This document shows positions 16,147 to 25,018 of a stretch of 64,000 bases of DNA, in pieces. The notes below the pieces were generated by a model that worked only from the letters and a program-made list of their open reading frames with translations, was not told where the DNA came from and did no database searches. How positions within the stretch are numbered: position 1 is the stretch's first letter; each line of letters starts with the position of its first letter. The position numbers and the translations under genes were made by a program. The stretch comes from Bellilinea sp034411135. GTDB lineage: Bacteria; Chloroflexota; Anaerolineae; Anaerolineales; Anaerolineaceae. The stretch lies in assembly GCA_034411135.1 (NCBI GenBank), contig DAOUMN010000079.1, positions 46,288 through 110,287 of the forward strand, read 5' to 3'.

Positions 16147-18612
16147 ATGAAAAGCAGAATGTCGAACTTAAAACTGCGCGCCAAAATGCTTCTTTTCATT
16201 CTGGTGCCGGTAGCGATGGTCATGCTGGCGATCATTTTGATCAACCTGTTTTCGTCCCGCACAATTGCGCAGCGACAGGCCCAAGCCATTCTGGAAGGTT
16301 CGGCGCAAAGTTACGCCAATCAGGTCAAGGCGTCCATGGAGGTTGCCATGGACGCCGCCCGCACGCTTGCTCAGGTCATGCAAGGCTTCGAGGAGTTGCC
16401 GGCAGGACAACGCCGCGATGTTTACAACAACATGATGAAGTCACTGCTGGAGGCAAACCCTTCATTTCTTGGGATATGGACCGCCTGGGAACCCAATGCA
16501 CTGGATGGGCTGGACAGCCGTTATGCCGGGGCTATGGGTCATGATCAGACCGGCCGTTTTATCCCCTATTGGGTGCGATCCGGCAATCAAATCATCATCG
16601 AGCCGTTGGTCGGATACGAAACGCCAGGCGACGGAGATTATTACCTGTTGGCGAAAAATTCGGGCAACGAAGTTGTCTTGGAGCCGTATGAGTATGAAAT
16701 TGACGGCAAAACCGAATACCTGACCAGCCTGGCAGTGCCGATCCGGGATTCGAACAACCGAGTGGTCGGTGTGGCTGGGATCGATATCAGCATCAGCAAG
16801 CTGCAATCCAATTTCAAGGACGTGCGAGTGTATCAAACCGGCTTCGGGCGTTTGTTGTCCGCGCAGGGGATCGTGCTTGCCCATCCCAACCCCAGCCAGG
16901 TTGGCAAGCTGGGCAGCGAATTTGAGGGCGGACAGGGAAAGGACATCTTTACGCGAATTGCAAATGGGGAAACCTTCAGCGGGCTTGAAAACTCGGTGGC
17001 TACGAAAGAACAAACCATGAAATCGTTTTCGCCCATCTTCATTGGCGCTTCCACAACGCCGTGGATGTTTTCACTGGTTGTCCCCCCTGAGGAAGTGTAT
17101 GCCGAAGTCAACGCGATGGTCATGCGGCTGGTTCTGGTTGGACTTTTCGGCATCGCCATCATCGCGGCGATTGTGTTCATGGTCACCAGCAGCATTACCA
17201 ATCCACTCGGCTTTGTCACTGCCGCCATCCAGCGCCTGGCAAAAGGTGACCTGGTGCGCGACTTGAGCGAAGCCGACAAGGCAAAAGTGCGCGGGCGTGG
17301 TGACGAGATCGGCTCGGTCGGCAAAGCTCTGGATGAAATCGTCACCTACCTGCAGGAAACCAGCGGCGCCGCTACTGCCATCGCCGCCAACGACCTGACC
17401 ATCACCGTGCAGCCGCACAGCGAGAAGGACGAACTGCGCCAGGCGTTCGTGCGCATGGTCGATTCGCTGCGCCGCTCGCTGGGCGAGGTGACCCACACCG
17501 CCAACAGCCTGGGGGCAGCCGCCAGCCAGCTTTCGGCAGCCGCCGAGCAAGCCGGGCAAGCCACTAACCAGATTGCCACCACCATTCAGCAGGTTTCCAA
17601 GGGCATTACCCAGGAAACCGAAGCGGTTACGCGCACCAGCGGCTCGGTCGAGCAGATGTCGCGCGCCATCGACGGCGTTGCCCGCGGCGCGCAAGAGCAA
17701 GCCCAGGCTGCTCAAAAGGCATCCGTCACCACCGCCCAAATCAACACCGCTATCCAGCAGGTGTCGCAGAATGCCTTGTCGGTCACCCAGGAAGCCAGCC
17801 GCGCCTCGGCGGCAGCTGACGCGGGGGTGGGCAAGGTGCACTTGACCCTCAAGGGGATGGAAACCATCCGCGAGAAGGTCGGGCTTTCGGCGGAAAAGGT
17901 GGCGGAAATGGGCAAGCGTTCCGAGCAGATTACCATGATCGTCGAGACAATCGAGGACATCGCCTCGCAGACCAACCTGTTGGCGCTGAATGCCGCCATC
18001 GAAGCCGCCCGCGCCGGTGAGCACGGCAAGGGCTTCGCGGTGGTAGCGGACGAGGTGCGCAAGCTCGCAGAGCGTTCGAGCGCCTCGACCCGTGAGATTG
18101 GCGAATTGATCCGCGGCATTCAGGAGACGGTGGCTGAAGCCGTGGTGGCCATGCAGGAGGGTAGCCGCGAGGTAGAAGTAGGAGTGGCACAAGCCAGCGA
18201 AGCGGGCTCCGCGCTACAGAGCATCCTCACCTCAATCCGCGGCGTCAACCAGCAAGCCGAGCAGGCGGCTGCAGCCGCCCAGCAGATGAGCGCAGCCGCC
18301 ACCGACTTGGTGGCAGCCGTGGACGCAGTGATGGCGGTGGTCGAGGAAAACACAGCCGCCACCGAGCAAATGGCTGCCGGGTCGAACGAGGTGACCGTCG
18401 CAATCGAGAACATTGCCAGCGTGAGCGAAGAAAACAGCGCGGCGGTGGAGGAAGTCTCCGCCTCCGCCGAGGAGATGAGCGCGCAGGTCGAGGAGGTTTC
18501 CGCCTCTGCCCGCTCGCTGGAGGAGATGTCTCAAACACTCTCCGCGGTGGTCAGCCGCTTCCGCCTGGAAATGCAAGCCGTTCACGAGCGCGCCAGCGGC
18601 AATCCGCGCTGA
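16147..18612 (+). CDS. Methyl-accepting chemotaxis protein with Cache sensor
   Basis: This 821-residue receptor has a first membrane helix (about 16-38), an extracytoplasmic double-Cache region (about 40-320; LGIWTAWEPNALDGLDSRY and VVGVAGIDISISKLQ are the typical ligand-fold segments), a second helix (about 322-348) and HAMP (about 350-405). The long helical signalling hairpin has its tip at IETIEDIASQTNLLALNAAIEAARAGE (split across about 598-625), the CheA/CheW-binding region. Many Glu/Gln/Ala heptads around it are candidate methylation sites. The first ATG in this frame at 16147 is used, with AAGGACAGC upstream. No che operon is in the window. The ligand, probably a small organic acid or amino acid by family, is unknown. 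Confidence 0.9.
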   Translation: MKSRMSNLKLRAKMLLFILVPVAMVMLAIILINLFSSRTIAQRQAQAILEGSAQSYANQVKASMEVAMDAARTLAQVMQGFEELPAGQRRDVYNNMMKSLLEANPSFLGIWTAWEPNALDGLDSRYAGAMGHDQTGRFIPYWVRSGNQIIIEPLVGYETPGDGDYYLLAKNSGNEVVLEPYEYEIDGKTEYLTSLAVPIRDSNNRVVGVAGIDISISKLQSNFKDVRVYQTGFGRLLSAQGIVLAHPNPSQVGKLGSEFEGGQGKDIFTRIANGETFSGLENSVATKEQTMKSFSPIFIGASTTPWMFSLVVPPEEVYAEVNAMVMRLVLVGLFGIAIIAAIVFMVTSSITNPLGFVTAAIQRLAKGDLVRDLSEADKAKVRGRGDEIGSVGKALDEIVTYLQETSGAATAIAANDLTITVQPHSEKDELRQAFVRMVDSLRRSLGEVTHTANSLGAAASQLSAAAEQAGQATNQIATTIQQVSKGITQETEAVTRTSGSVEQMSRAIDGVARGAQEQAQAAQKASVTTAQINTAIQQVSQNALSVTQEASRASAAADAGVGKVHLTLKGMETIREKVGLSAEKVAEMGKRSEQITMIVETIEDIASQTNLLALNAAIEAARAGEHGKGFAVVADEVRKLAERSSASTREIGELIRGIQETVAEAVVAMQEGSREVEVGVAQASEAGSALQSILTSIRGVNQQAEQAAAAAQQMSAAATDLVAAVDAVMAVVEENTAATEQMAAGSNEVTVAIENIASVSEENSAAVEEVSASAEEMSAQVEEVSASARSLEEMSQTLSAVVSRFRLEMQAVHERASGNPR

Positions 18613-18622
18613 GATACACCAT

Positions 18623-18709
18623 CCTGCCGCAGGTTTCGGTAAGTTCAGCCTGCGGCAGGGCGCACTCTCTTCCCAGGGGTATGGTGAGAACATCTAACCA
18701 TACCCCTGG
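18623..18709. terminator. Two perfect inverted repeats between convergent genes
   Basis: CCTGCCGCAGG (18623-18633) pairs with CCTGCGGCAGG (18649-18659), an 11-bp perfect stem. Just downstream CCAGGGGTATGGT (18673-18685) pairs with ACCATACCCCTGG (18697-18709), a 13-bp perfect stem. Neither has a T-run. They sit between the 3' ends of two convergent genes, so a bidirectional termination or 3'-protection role is likely. Confidence 0.55.
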
Positions 18710-18813
18710 CAGGATATTAACCGCCCGCCTTGCACCACTATCCTTCATCATGGCGTGCCCTGCTGCGCTGCTTCGCAGACTTCGACATGCTCGGTCTGTG
18801 AAAAGGCACAGGC

Positions 18814-21546
18814 TCAGGGCGTCTGCCAGTCTGGGCGCGGGGTCAATTCCTTGAATGCAACAATCTGCCAGGTAAAACATTCCCGCCCCAGCGGCGATGA
18901 GGTGCAGGTGCTTGCGGCGGGCTGCAGTTCATACACCACATCCACCGTGTACGCACCGCGGCGGGCGGTGACCGGCTCTGGCTGACCCTGGTCGTACCAG
19001 GCAAATGGCTCGCCAGCCGGGTAAGCGACCTGGTAATCGCTCCATGTCTCGCGCACGGTGACAACCACACCACCCACCAATGAGGGGGATTTTTCGACGC
19101 TCAGATAATCGGTTTGCAGCCACTGGCGCCCTTCGTACTGGTTCTTTGTCCGCAGCGCCGCCACCACAGCATTGGCTTGTGCCTGAACCGCCGGGCTTAC
19201 TGCCACATGGAACTGCGGTTTTTTCGGGCAGCCGACGCCGCCGTTGTAGCCAACCGTCCAGTACAGGTACTCAACCCAATCGCGCTGGAAGCGATAAATA
19301 GCCGCCTGGATGTCCGGGCTGGCAGACTGCGCCACGCTGAAACCGGTGGTAAAGTCGGGCTGAGGGGGAGCTTCACCGCTCGCCAGCATCTCCCGCCAGG
19401 TTTCATCCGTCAGGCGCTTTGGGCTGGCAAATTCGTAATAACTGAACACGCCGCCGCGCGCCACGGTCAATGCCAGCGACCCGTCTGGCTGCGGAATGGG
19501 CGCGATTACGTACAGCTCATCCACGTTACCAATCCCCACCTGCAGGACATGGCGCGTGTTCGGGTCGGTGGCAACATCCGCGATGATTGCGACAGGGTCA
19601 GGCTGCTGCTGGTCACCGCTGATCCAGAGGACCAATTCTTCCAGGTAATCGCCAAAGCCGCGCAGGGAGGCTTGCTCCTCCGCGCTGAGCGGCAAACCTT
19701 GCAGCTCACGCTCCGCCATGGATTTAAACGCCAGCGCGCGCGAGGCAATCGAACTCAAACGGTCGCCAAGGGTGCGCTCAAACTCATACTGGCGGGGTAT
19801 GCGCTCGATCAGCCCGCGCGATTCCAGCCCCTCGCGGGTCATCTCCGCCAGCGCAGCGATGCGCGCAAAGACCTCTGGCACCGGCTCGACATAAGCCGGG
19901 GCAACCAGCGGCGCGGGCGGCATGGGCCAGCCGCAGCCCCCGATCCCGCCGTAGGGCTGCTTGGCATACAGCAGGGTGTCGTGCTTCAATTCCGCCCACG
20001 AACCAAGAGCGGCGTTCAACTGCTTATCCTGCCAGGCACTGGACTGCATGAAGACGGGGTAGCCCTCGCCAGGCGGATTGAGCAGCGGACGCAGGCTGTA
20101 CAGCCAGGCATTGTACGCCGTTTCGACCCACTCCTGCTGGGAAAGCCCAGCCATCCAGGCGTTGAGGCGGGCAAATTGGTCGGCATACTGCGGTGAGCGC
20201 GTTGAAGCATCCTGTGACAGCCACTGTGCGGCACGCGGGGAGCCCATTACCGCCATCACGTCCAGCCCGGAGGGCAGGAAACGCTGCGGCACTTTGGGAT
20301 GGATCAGCTCCTGGAAGATGTAGGCATCCGGCAGGAAGCGCTGCCCCATCAGGCGCAGTCCCTTAACGGCTTCGAGCGGCTTGTAGTCATCGCTCAGCAG
20401 ACCAAGGATGCGCGGAGCGGGCAGTCGGTTCGCCTCAGCGATGAAGTCCGCCAGGCGGGCATCGTCGGCAACCGCGCTCAAGTCCGCCCCTTCGCCGTAG
20501 ATGATGTTCATCACTTCCAGGTAATCGCTTACGGTCAAGTCGTCACTGCGCCCAACCAGAAAGGCAGTCGGATCGTACAAATCGCGCCACACATCCAGCG
20601 CCGGTCTGCCGCCGGTATTGCCATCACGCAGCGCCAGGGTGAGCAGCAGCGCCATGCGCGTTTCGGCGCGCCCGGCTTCGGCGTCCTCGGGATCACTCAG
20701 GCGGAAGGTCATCCGCCCGTACCACATCATCGCTTTGAAGTAGGCTTTGAGCGCATCGCTCTTGGTGTAGTGGCTGCGCGGGATGTATTGCGAGTAATCT
20801 TCGCCATACTTGAGGTGGGTAAAAATCGGCGAAGGCGCGGCGCCGCCCGCCGCTTCGATCAGGGCAAGCTCGGCTTGCGCCAGGTCTGCCACCGCTGCGG
20901 GCAGGGCGAAATCTGCATCCGCCAGGCGGCTGCCGACCGCCAGGTAGGCATACACCCGCCGCGCAGGGTCTTCCCATGAACTACCTTTCAACTGTTCATA
21001 GTTTGCCGCCGCCTGCTGCAACAGTGCCTGGTTGAACTCGCGCAGTTGCGCCAGGAAGACACTCTCCTCGAGCGAACTGAGCAGTTGGTCGAAAACCAGG
21101 TGATAGGCATGCAGCAGCGCGTCACTGGTGATAAACACCGGCAGATTGTTGCGCACCGCCTCTTTATACAGCAGGTGGAATTCGGAGTACTCCGCTGGGC
21201 TGGCAACCACCCCGGAACCAGCCAACGCCTGCAGCTGCTCCGCGGAAAGCACCAGCGGCACCAGCACGTTGCCCATTTGCGGGTCGATGGGGGGCTGCGC
21301 TTTCAGCGCAGGTTTGACGTCGACCGACTGGAGTGGATAGGCGGCAAACAAGTCCGGCGCCCGAACGAATGGCACGGTTGGGGTCGTCTGTGCGGTTGGG
21401 GTCCCATCAGGGGTTGCTGATGGGGTTATCCGCGGTGGACCAGGTTCAGCGGTGGGTGGCAGCGGGGTCGTCCGGATTCCGCAGCCAGCCAGGATCGCCA
21501 GCGCCAGGACAAGATTCAAGGTAATGGAAAAATGTTTTCGCTTCAT
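18814..21546 (-). CDS. DUF3160-domain secreted lipoprotein
   Basis: The 910-residue protein starts at the ATG with GGAGGG upstream; the TTG five codons earlier overlaps that site. A lipoprotein signal (MKRKHFSITLNLVLALAILAGC) places Cys22 as the lipid anchor. A Pro/Thr spacer runs to about residue 60. The rest matches DUF3160: a large, mostly helical domain with Trp/Tyr-rich segments (TSDALLHAYHLVFDQLL, KYGEDYSQYIPRSHYTKSD, MMWYGRMTFR). The C-terminal 300 residues include strand-rich parts (VGIGNVDELYVIAPIPQPD). The family is extracellular and uncharacterised. The gene is convergent with the chemoreceptor gene and divergent from the CAP-domain gene. Confidence 0.75.
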   Translation of the reverse strand: MKRKHFSITLNLVLALAILAGCGIRTTPLPPTAEPGPPRITPSATPDGTPTAQTTPTVPFVRAPDLFAAYPLQSVDVKPALKAQPPIDPQMGNVLVPLVLSAEQLQALAGSGVVASPAEYSEFHLLYKEAVRNNLPVFITSDALLHAYHLVFDQLLSSLEESVFLAQLREFNQALLQQAAANYEQLKGSSWEDPARRVYAYLAVGSRLADADFALPAAVADLAQAELALIEAAGGAAPSPIFTHLKYGEDYSQYIPRSHYTKSDALKAYFKAMMWYGRMTFRLSDPEDAEAGRAETRMALLLTLALRDGNTGGRPALDVWRDLYDPTAFLVGRSDDLTVSDYLEVMNIIYGEGADLSAVADDARLADFIAEANRLPAPRILGLLSDDYKPLEAVKGLRLMGQRFLPDAYIFQELIHPKVPQRFLPSGLDVMAVMGSPRAAQWLSQDASTRSPQYADQFARLNAWMAGLSQQEWVETAYNAWLYSLRPLLNPPGEGYPVFMQSSAWQDKQLNAALGSWAELKHDTLLYAKQPYGGIGGCGWPMPPAPLVAPAYVEPVPEVFARIAALAEMTREGLESRGLIERIPRQYEFERTLGDRLSSIASRALAFKSMAERELQGLPLSAEEQASLRGFGDYLEELVLWISGDQQQPDPVAIIADVATDPNTRHVLQVGIGNVDELYVIAPIPQPDGSLALTVARGGVFSYYEFASPKRLTDETWREMLASGEAPPQPDFTTGFSVAQSASPDIQAAIYRFQRDWVEYLYWTVGYNGGVGCPKKPQFHVAVSPAVQAQANAVVAALRTKNQYEGRQWLQTDYLSVEKSPSLVGGVVVTVRETWSDYQVAYPAGEPFAWYDQGQPEPVTARRGAYTVDVVYELQPAASTCTSSPLGRECFTWQIVAFKELTPRPDWQTP

Positions 21547-21789
21547 GGTTGCTCCCTCCAAAACACATCCCTCCCAGAAGAGCGGCTTGGTCCAATTGAA
21601 TACAGTGCCGGTTGAATCGGCACGGGAACAAACAACATGTCAGCAAGCTATACTCCGTAGACGATATCCGCTACCGATTGGTTCCGCTTGAGCCTGTAGC
21701 CTGGGCACATCGTTCGAATCGAATGATAACCGGATTTCCCCAAATTTCGACAATGCTGATAAAATCGCTCCACAGGAAAAGCAACCTTC

Positions 21790-23562
21790 ATGCGATATGT
21801 AAAAATCCTGGTAATCGCTCTGCTCTGGCTGTCCGCTGTGGCAGCCGTCGCAGCCCAAAGCGGATATACCCCCCTCCCGCAAACCAACAGCCTGGCACGC
21901 CAGGAAAACGAAGTGGTTTACCGCACTAACCTGGCGCGGGCAGCCGAGGGCATTCCCCCGCTGCGCTGGAACTGGCAATTGACCCAGTCCACCCGATGGT
22001 TTGCGGCGGACAAATCCGCAGCACCCAACTGCGAGGATGCCCACCGTGATACGCTGGGCAATTTCCCCAATGTGCGCGCGGACGCTTTTGGCTACCCCGG
22101 CAGCGCCGGGGCGGAAAACGTGTGGTGCGTTTACATCGAGCCGCAACCGGCTGTGGATGGCTGGATCGACAGCCCAACCGGGCATGCCCAAAACCTGCTC
22201 AGTCCGGATCACCGCGAGGTGGGGGTAGGCTACAGCCAGAACGGCGCAGGCTGGCTTGCGCAGGACTTCGGCAGCGACCCAGCCTATGCCCCGCTGGTGA
22301 TTGAAAACGAAGCTCTCAACACCATCGCCAGTTCGGTCAACCTCTATATCTATAACCGCCCAGGCGGTGATTTCTTCACCAGCCTGCAACCGGCGCAGAC
22401 CATGCAGATCAGCGAGGATGCCTGCTTCAACAACGCCGCCGTGCAGCCCTACCAGACCCAGGTCAATGTTCCGCTTTCCGCTGGCGAGGGCTGGAAGCGT
22501 CTCTATGTGCGCACCCGTGACGCCTACGGGCACAGCCTGACCGCTGAGGACAGCATCTACCGTGGCGCGCCGCCTGCCGACCTGATGCTGGATGAAAGCC
22601 TGTTTTCAACCAGCCGAGCAGAGGTCAACCTGCACCAGCTGGATGCGCAGGGACGCAGCCACATCCAGCTCAGCCTGGGCTGGCTGGGGGATACCTTCAA
22701 AACCGGCAAGAACACGCTGCTGCCGCAGGTTCCCGACCCCGGCGCGCTGAACGGCAGGGCAGTCAGCCTGCCGCACAACCGCAACGATGGCAGCGACCCC
22801 AACATGACCTGGGTATGGACAACTTCCTTCATTAAAGGCATGCCCATGGTGGCTTACTTCCGCATCAAAGCCAGCATGCTGGACGGCGGTGAAATTGCCC
22901 GCCTGAGCGTCACCGCGGGTAAAAACCAGAGCGGTGAGGTCATTCTCCGCGCGGCGGATTTTCCGGCGGCGGGCATTTATATCGAAGTTCCAGTGGCATT
23001 CACCTTCCAGCCGGACGACAATAACCCCTTCCTGATCTTTCGCATCCGGCGCAGCGGCAGCGCGCTGGTCAGCGCCGACACGGTGACCATCTTCACTGCG
23101 CCGCAGCGTTTTACCGGCAGCCCGTTCACCTGGCAGGTGCCGGGCGGCGCGTACCGTGGTCAGGGGGTGTGGGTGCGCTACTCCTCCGCCGACGGCAACA
23201 ATTTCACCGCCCTGCGCGAAGCCACAGTGGCACAAAAGGATGCCTGCCTGACGCCGATTAGCCTGACGGTGCTGGCATCCCGGTCGGCACCCGGCGGGCT
23301 GCCAGCACCTAGCGCGCAGGTAATCCCCTCCTTCATTAGTGGCGACAACTGGAGCGTATCCGAAAACCTGCCCTGGCTGCAAGCCGCCCGGCGCGGCGAG
23401 AAGGTGGAACTAAACATCGACGCAAGCAACCTGGCGTTGGGCGAATACAGCGGTGAGGTACTCATTCATCCCGGCGCGGACGGTTCGCTGCTGCGCCTGA
23501 ACATCCGCCTGCTGGTGGTAGAACAAATTCACCCCATCTATCTACCGGCGGTTAACCGTTGA
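21790..23562 (+). CDS. Secreted CAP/SCP-domain protein with YLPAVNR-type C-terminal tail
   Basis: The 590-residue protein has a signal peptide (MRYVKILVIALLWLSAVAAVA, cleavage near AAVAA-Q). A CAP domain (about 34-175) follows: LARQENEVVYRTNLARAAEG, then HRDTLGN, GAENVW, SPTGHAQNLLSPDHREVGVGY, which includes the conserved histidines and glutamates of the CAP cleft. Residues 180-500 are beta-rich with unknown modules. The last 80 residues (SGDNWSVSENLPWLQAARRG to YSGEVLIHPG) look like a BACON/Ig-type domain, and the chain ends HPIYLPAVNR. That basic tail after a YLP motif recurs on secreted Chloroflexota proteins, as I recall. CAP proteins bind lipids or act as proteases; no activity can be assigned. 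Confidence 0.78.
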   Translation: MRYVKILVIALLWLSAVAAVAAQSGYTPLPQTNSLARQENEVVYRTNLARAAEGIPPLRWNWQLTQSTRWFAADKSAAPNCEDAHRDTLGNFPNVRADAFGYPGSAGAENVWCVYIEPQPAVDGWIDSPTGHAQNLLSPDHREVGVGYSQNGAGWLAQDFGSDPAYAPLVIENEALNTIASSVNLYIYNRPGGDFFTSLQPAQTMQISEDACFNNAAVQPYQTQVNVPLSAGEGWKRLYVRTRDAYGHSLTAEDSIYRGAPPADLMLDESLFSTSRAEVNLHQLDAQGRSHIQLSLGWLGDTFKTGKNTLLPQVPDPGALNGRAVSLPHNRNDGSDPNMTWVWTTSFIKGMPMVAYFRIKASMLDGGEIARLSVTAGKNQSGEVILRAADFPAAGIYIEVPVAFTFQPDDNNPFLIFRIRRSGSALVSADTVTIFTAPQRFTGSPFTWQVPGGAYRGQGVWVRYSSADGNNFTALREATVAQKDACLTPISLTVLASRSAPGGLPAPSAQVIPSFISGDNWSVSENLPWLQAARRGEKVELNIDASNLALGEYSGEVLIHPGADGSLLRLNIRLLVVEQIHPIYLPAVNR

Positions 23563-23638
23563 CACCTGCCCGGCTTAAGAATTTTGCAATTCCGCTGCGC
23601 TCGCCAGCGGGTTGAATCTGTGATAAGATGCGCCCTGT

Positions 23639-24253
23639 ATGAGTGAAGATCCGTTTTCAAGTGGGGAACCTTTACCGACTGTAGAAGCCGCCCCGCCAGC
23701 AGCCCAATCGGGCAGCACGCTGGTCAGCTTTCTGAGCGAAACCCTCAAGACGCTGGTGTTTGCGCTGGTGCTCTACTTTGCCATCAGCGGGCTGACCGAC
23801 CGTGTGCGGGTTGAAAACGTCTCCATGCAGCCAACGCTCAACGAAGGGGAACTGCTGGTGGTGTACAAACTGGCTTACCGCTTTGGCGAGCCGCACCGCG
23901 GGGACATCATTGTTTTCCACCACAATCGCCAGCCGCCGGAAGATTACATCAAGCGGGTAATCGGCTTGCCCGGCGACCGGGTGGTGATTCGCGATGGACT
24001 GGTTTGGGTCAATGACATCCTGCTCGAAGAACCATACCTTGCCCAGCCGCCCGCTTACAGCGGCGAATGGGAGGTGCCGCCCGATTCGCTCTTCGTGCTA
24101 GGCGACAACCGCAACCGTTCATCTGATTCGCGCGTGTGGGGCTTCGTGCCCATGTCCGACGTGGTCGGTAGGGCAGTGCTGATCTACTGGCCGCCGGGCA
24201 AGATGCGCCTGCTCAGCCATACCGATCTGCTTGGTCAGGCTTCTGCGCCATAA
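23639..24253 (+). CDS. lepB: Signal peptidase I
   Basis: The 204-residue S26 protease has an N-terminal membrane helix (about 33-52) and an external catalytic domain. The nucleophile serine lies in SMQPTLNEGE (about 61). The general-base lysine is in DYIKRVIGLPGD (about 104). Box E is VLGDNRNRSSDSRVWG (about 158-173). It removes signal peptides from exported proteins such as the neighbouring CAP-domain protein. A TAAGAT -10-like element ends only 9 nt before the start codon, suggesting a very short leader. Confidence 0.92.
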   Translation: MSEDPFSSGEPLPTVEAAPPAAQSGSTLVSFLSETLKTLVFALVLYFAISGLTDRVRVENVSMQPTLNEGELLVVYKLAYRFGEPHRGDIIVFHHNRQPPEDYIKRVIGLPGDRVVIRDGLVWVNDILLEEPYLAQPPAYSGEWEVPPDSLFVLGDNRNRSSDSRVWGFVPMSDVVGRAVLIYWPPGKMRLLSHTDLLGQASAP

Positions 24254-24329
24254 AGCAGCACCATCCAGACCCTGTATTCTCCTGCCAGTACACAGCCAGA
24301 CAATACAAGCAGGGCATTTTTCGCCTCAA

Positions 24330-24370
24330 TTGATTAAAATCAAGTTAAAACCAGTCTTTTTTGGTAAAAT
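24330..24370 (+). promoter_or_regulatory. FNR/CRP-family operator and -10 box of nrfHA
   Basis: TTGATTAAAATCAA at 24330-24343 is a perfect TTGAT-N4-ATCAA palindrome, the FNR consensus. A TAAAAT -10 box follows at 24365-24370, which puts the operator centre about 41 bases before the likely transcription start. That is the class II activation geometry. The region is markedly AT-rich. Confidence 0.75.
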
Positions 24371-24511
24371 TTTCCTAAGTAACGCGCAATTGGGTTATCC
24401 GGCTATGTGCAAACTCTTTCATGAAAGCTGTGAACGTCTTTGCGCGAAGCAATCCCCATCAAGAAATGACTTTTAGCATTTTATAGTGAACCCCAACGGA
24501 GCAGCAAAGGC

Positions 24512-25015
24512 ATGAAAATTCCACTCTTCATTGGGCTGGCGGCGTTGTTGATCGTGCTGGCAGTCGGAATGTACGCAACCGATTTCACCGTATATCTCGG
24601 CAACGATCCCACCGCCTGCAACAACTGTCACGTCATGGATGCCGCCTACGAGGGCTGGTACCATGCCGGACACCAGGCATGGGCAACCTGCAACGACTGC
24701 CACACGCCGCACGCCCTGATCCCCAAGTATTTTGTCAAGGCAAAATCGGGCATGAATCACGTGTTCCACTTCACGCTGGGCAACATCCCCGAACCGCTGC
24801 GCGCCAAGAGCGAATCGAAGGATATTGTCCAGGCAAACTGCATCTACTGCCACCAGGAAACCGTCTCCACCATTGCCGATGGTCAAATGGACGGTGAGCG
24901 ATACTGTTTCGAATGCCATCGCAGCGTGGCGCATGGCGAGCGAGGCATTTCCATTTTGCCATACCAGGACAAAGGCATTTACGACCCGCAATCTCAATCG
25001 CTTCAGGAGAAGTAA
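24512..25015 (+). CDS. nrfH: Cytochrome c nitrite reductase small subunit NrfH
   Basis: The 167-residue membrane-anchored tetrahaem quinol dehydrogenase has one N-terminal helix (about 5-24) followed by four CxxCH sites: CNNCH (32-36), CNDCH (62-66), CIYCH (about 111) and CFECH (about 132). It takes electrons from menaquinol and passes them to NrfA outside the membrane. NrfA follows with a 3-nt gap and an AGGAG inside the end of this gene. A G-x-D-x-x-x-C start (GNDPTACNNC) matches the NrfH/NapC family, in which the first haem has an unusual axial ligand. Confidence 0.93.
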   Translation: MKIPLFIGLAALLIVLAVGMYATDFTVYLGNDPTACNNCHVMDAAYEGWYHAGHQAWATCNDCHTPHALIPKYFVKAKSGMNHVFHFTLGNIPEPLRAKSESKDIVQANCIYCHQETVSTIADGQMDGERYCFECHRSVAHGERGISILPYQDKGIYDPQSQSLQEK

Positions 25016-25018
25016 GTC

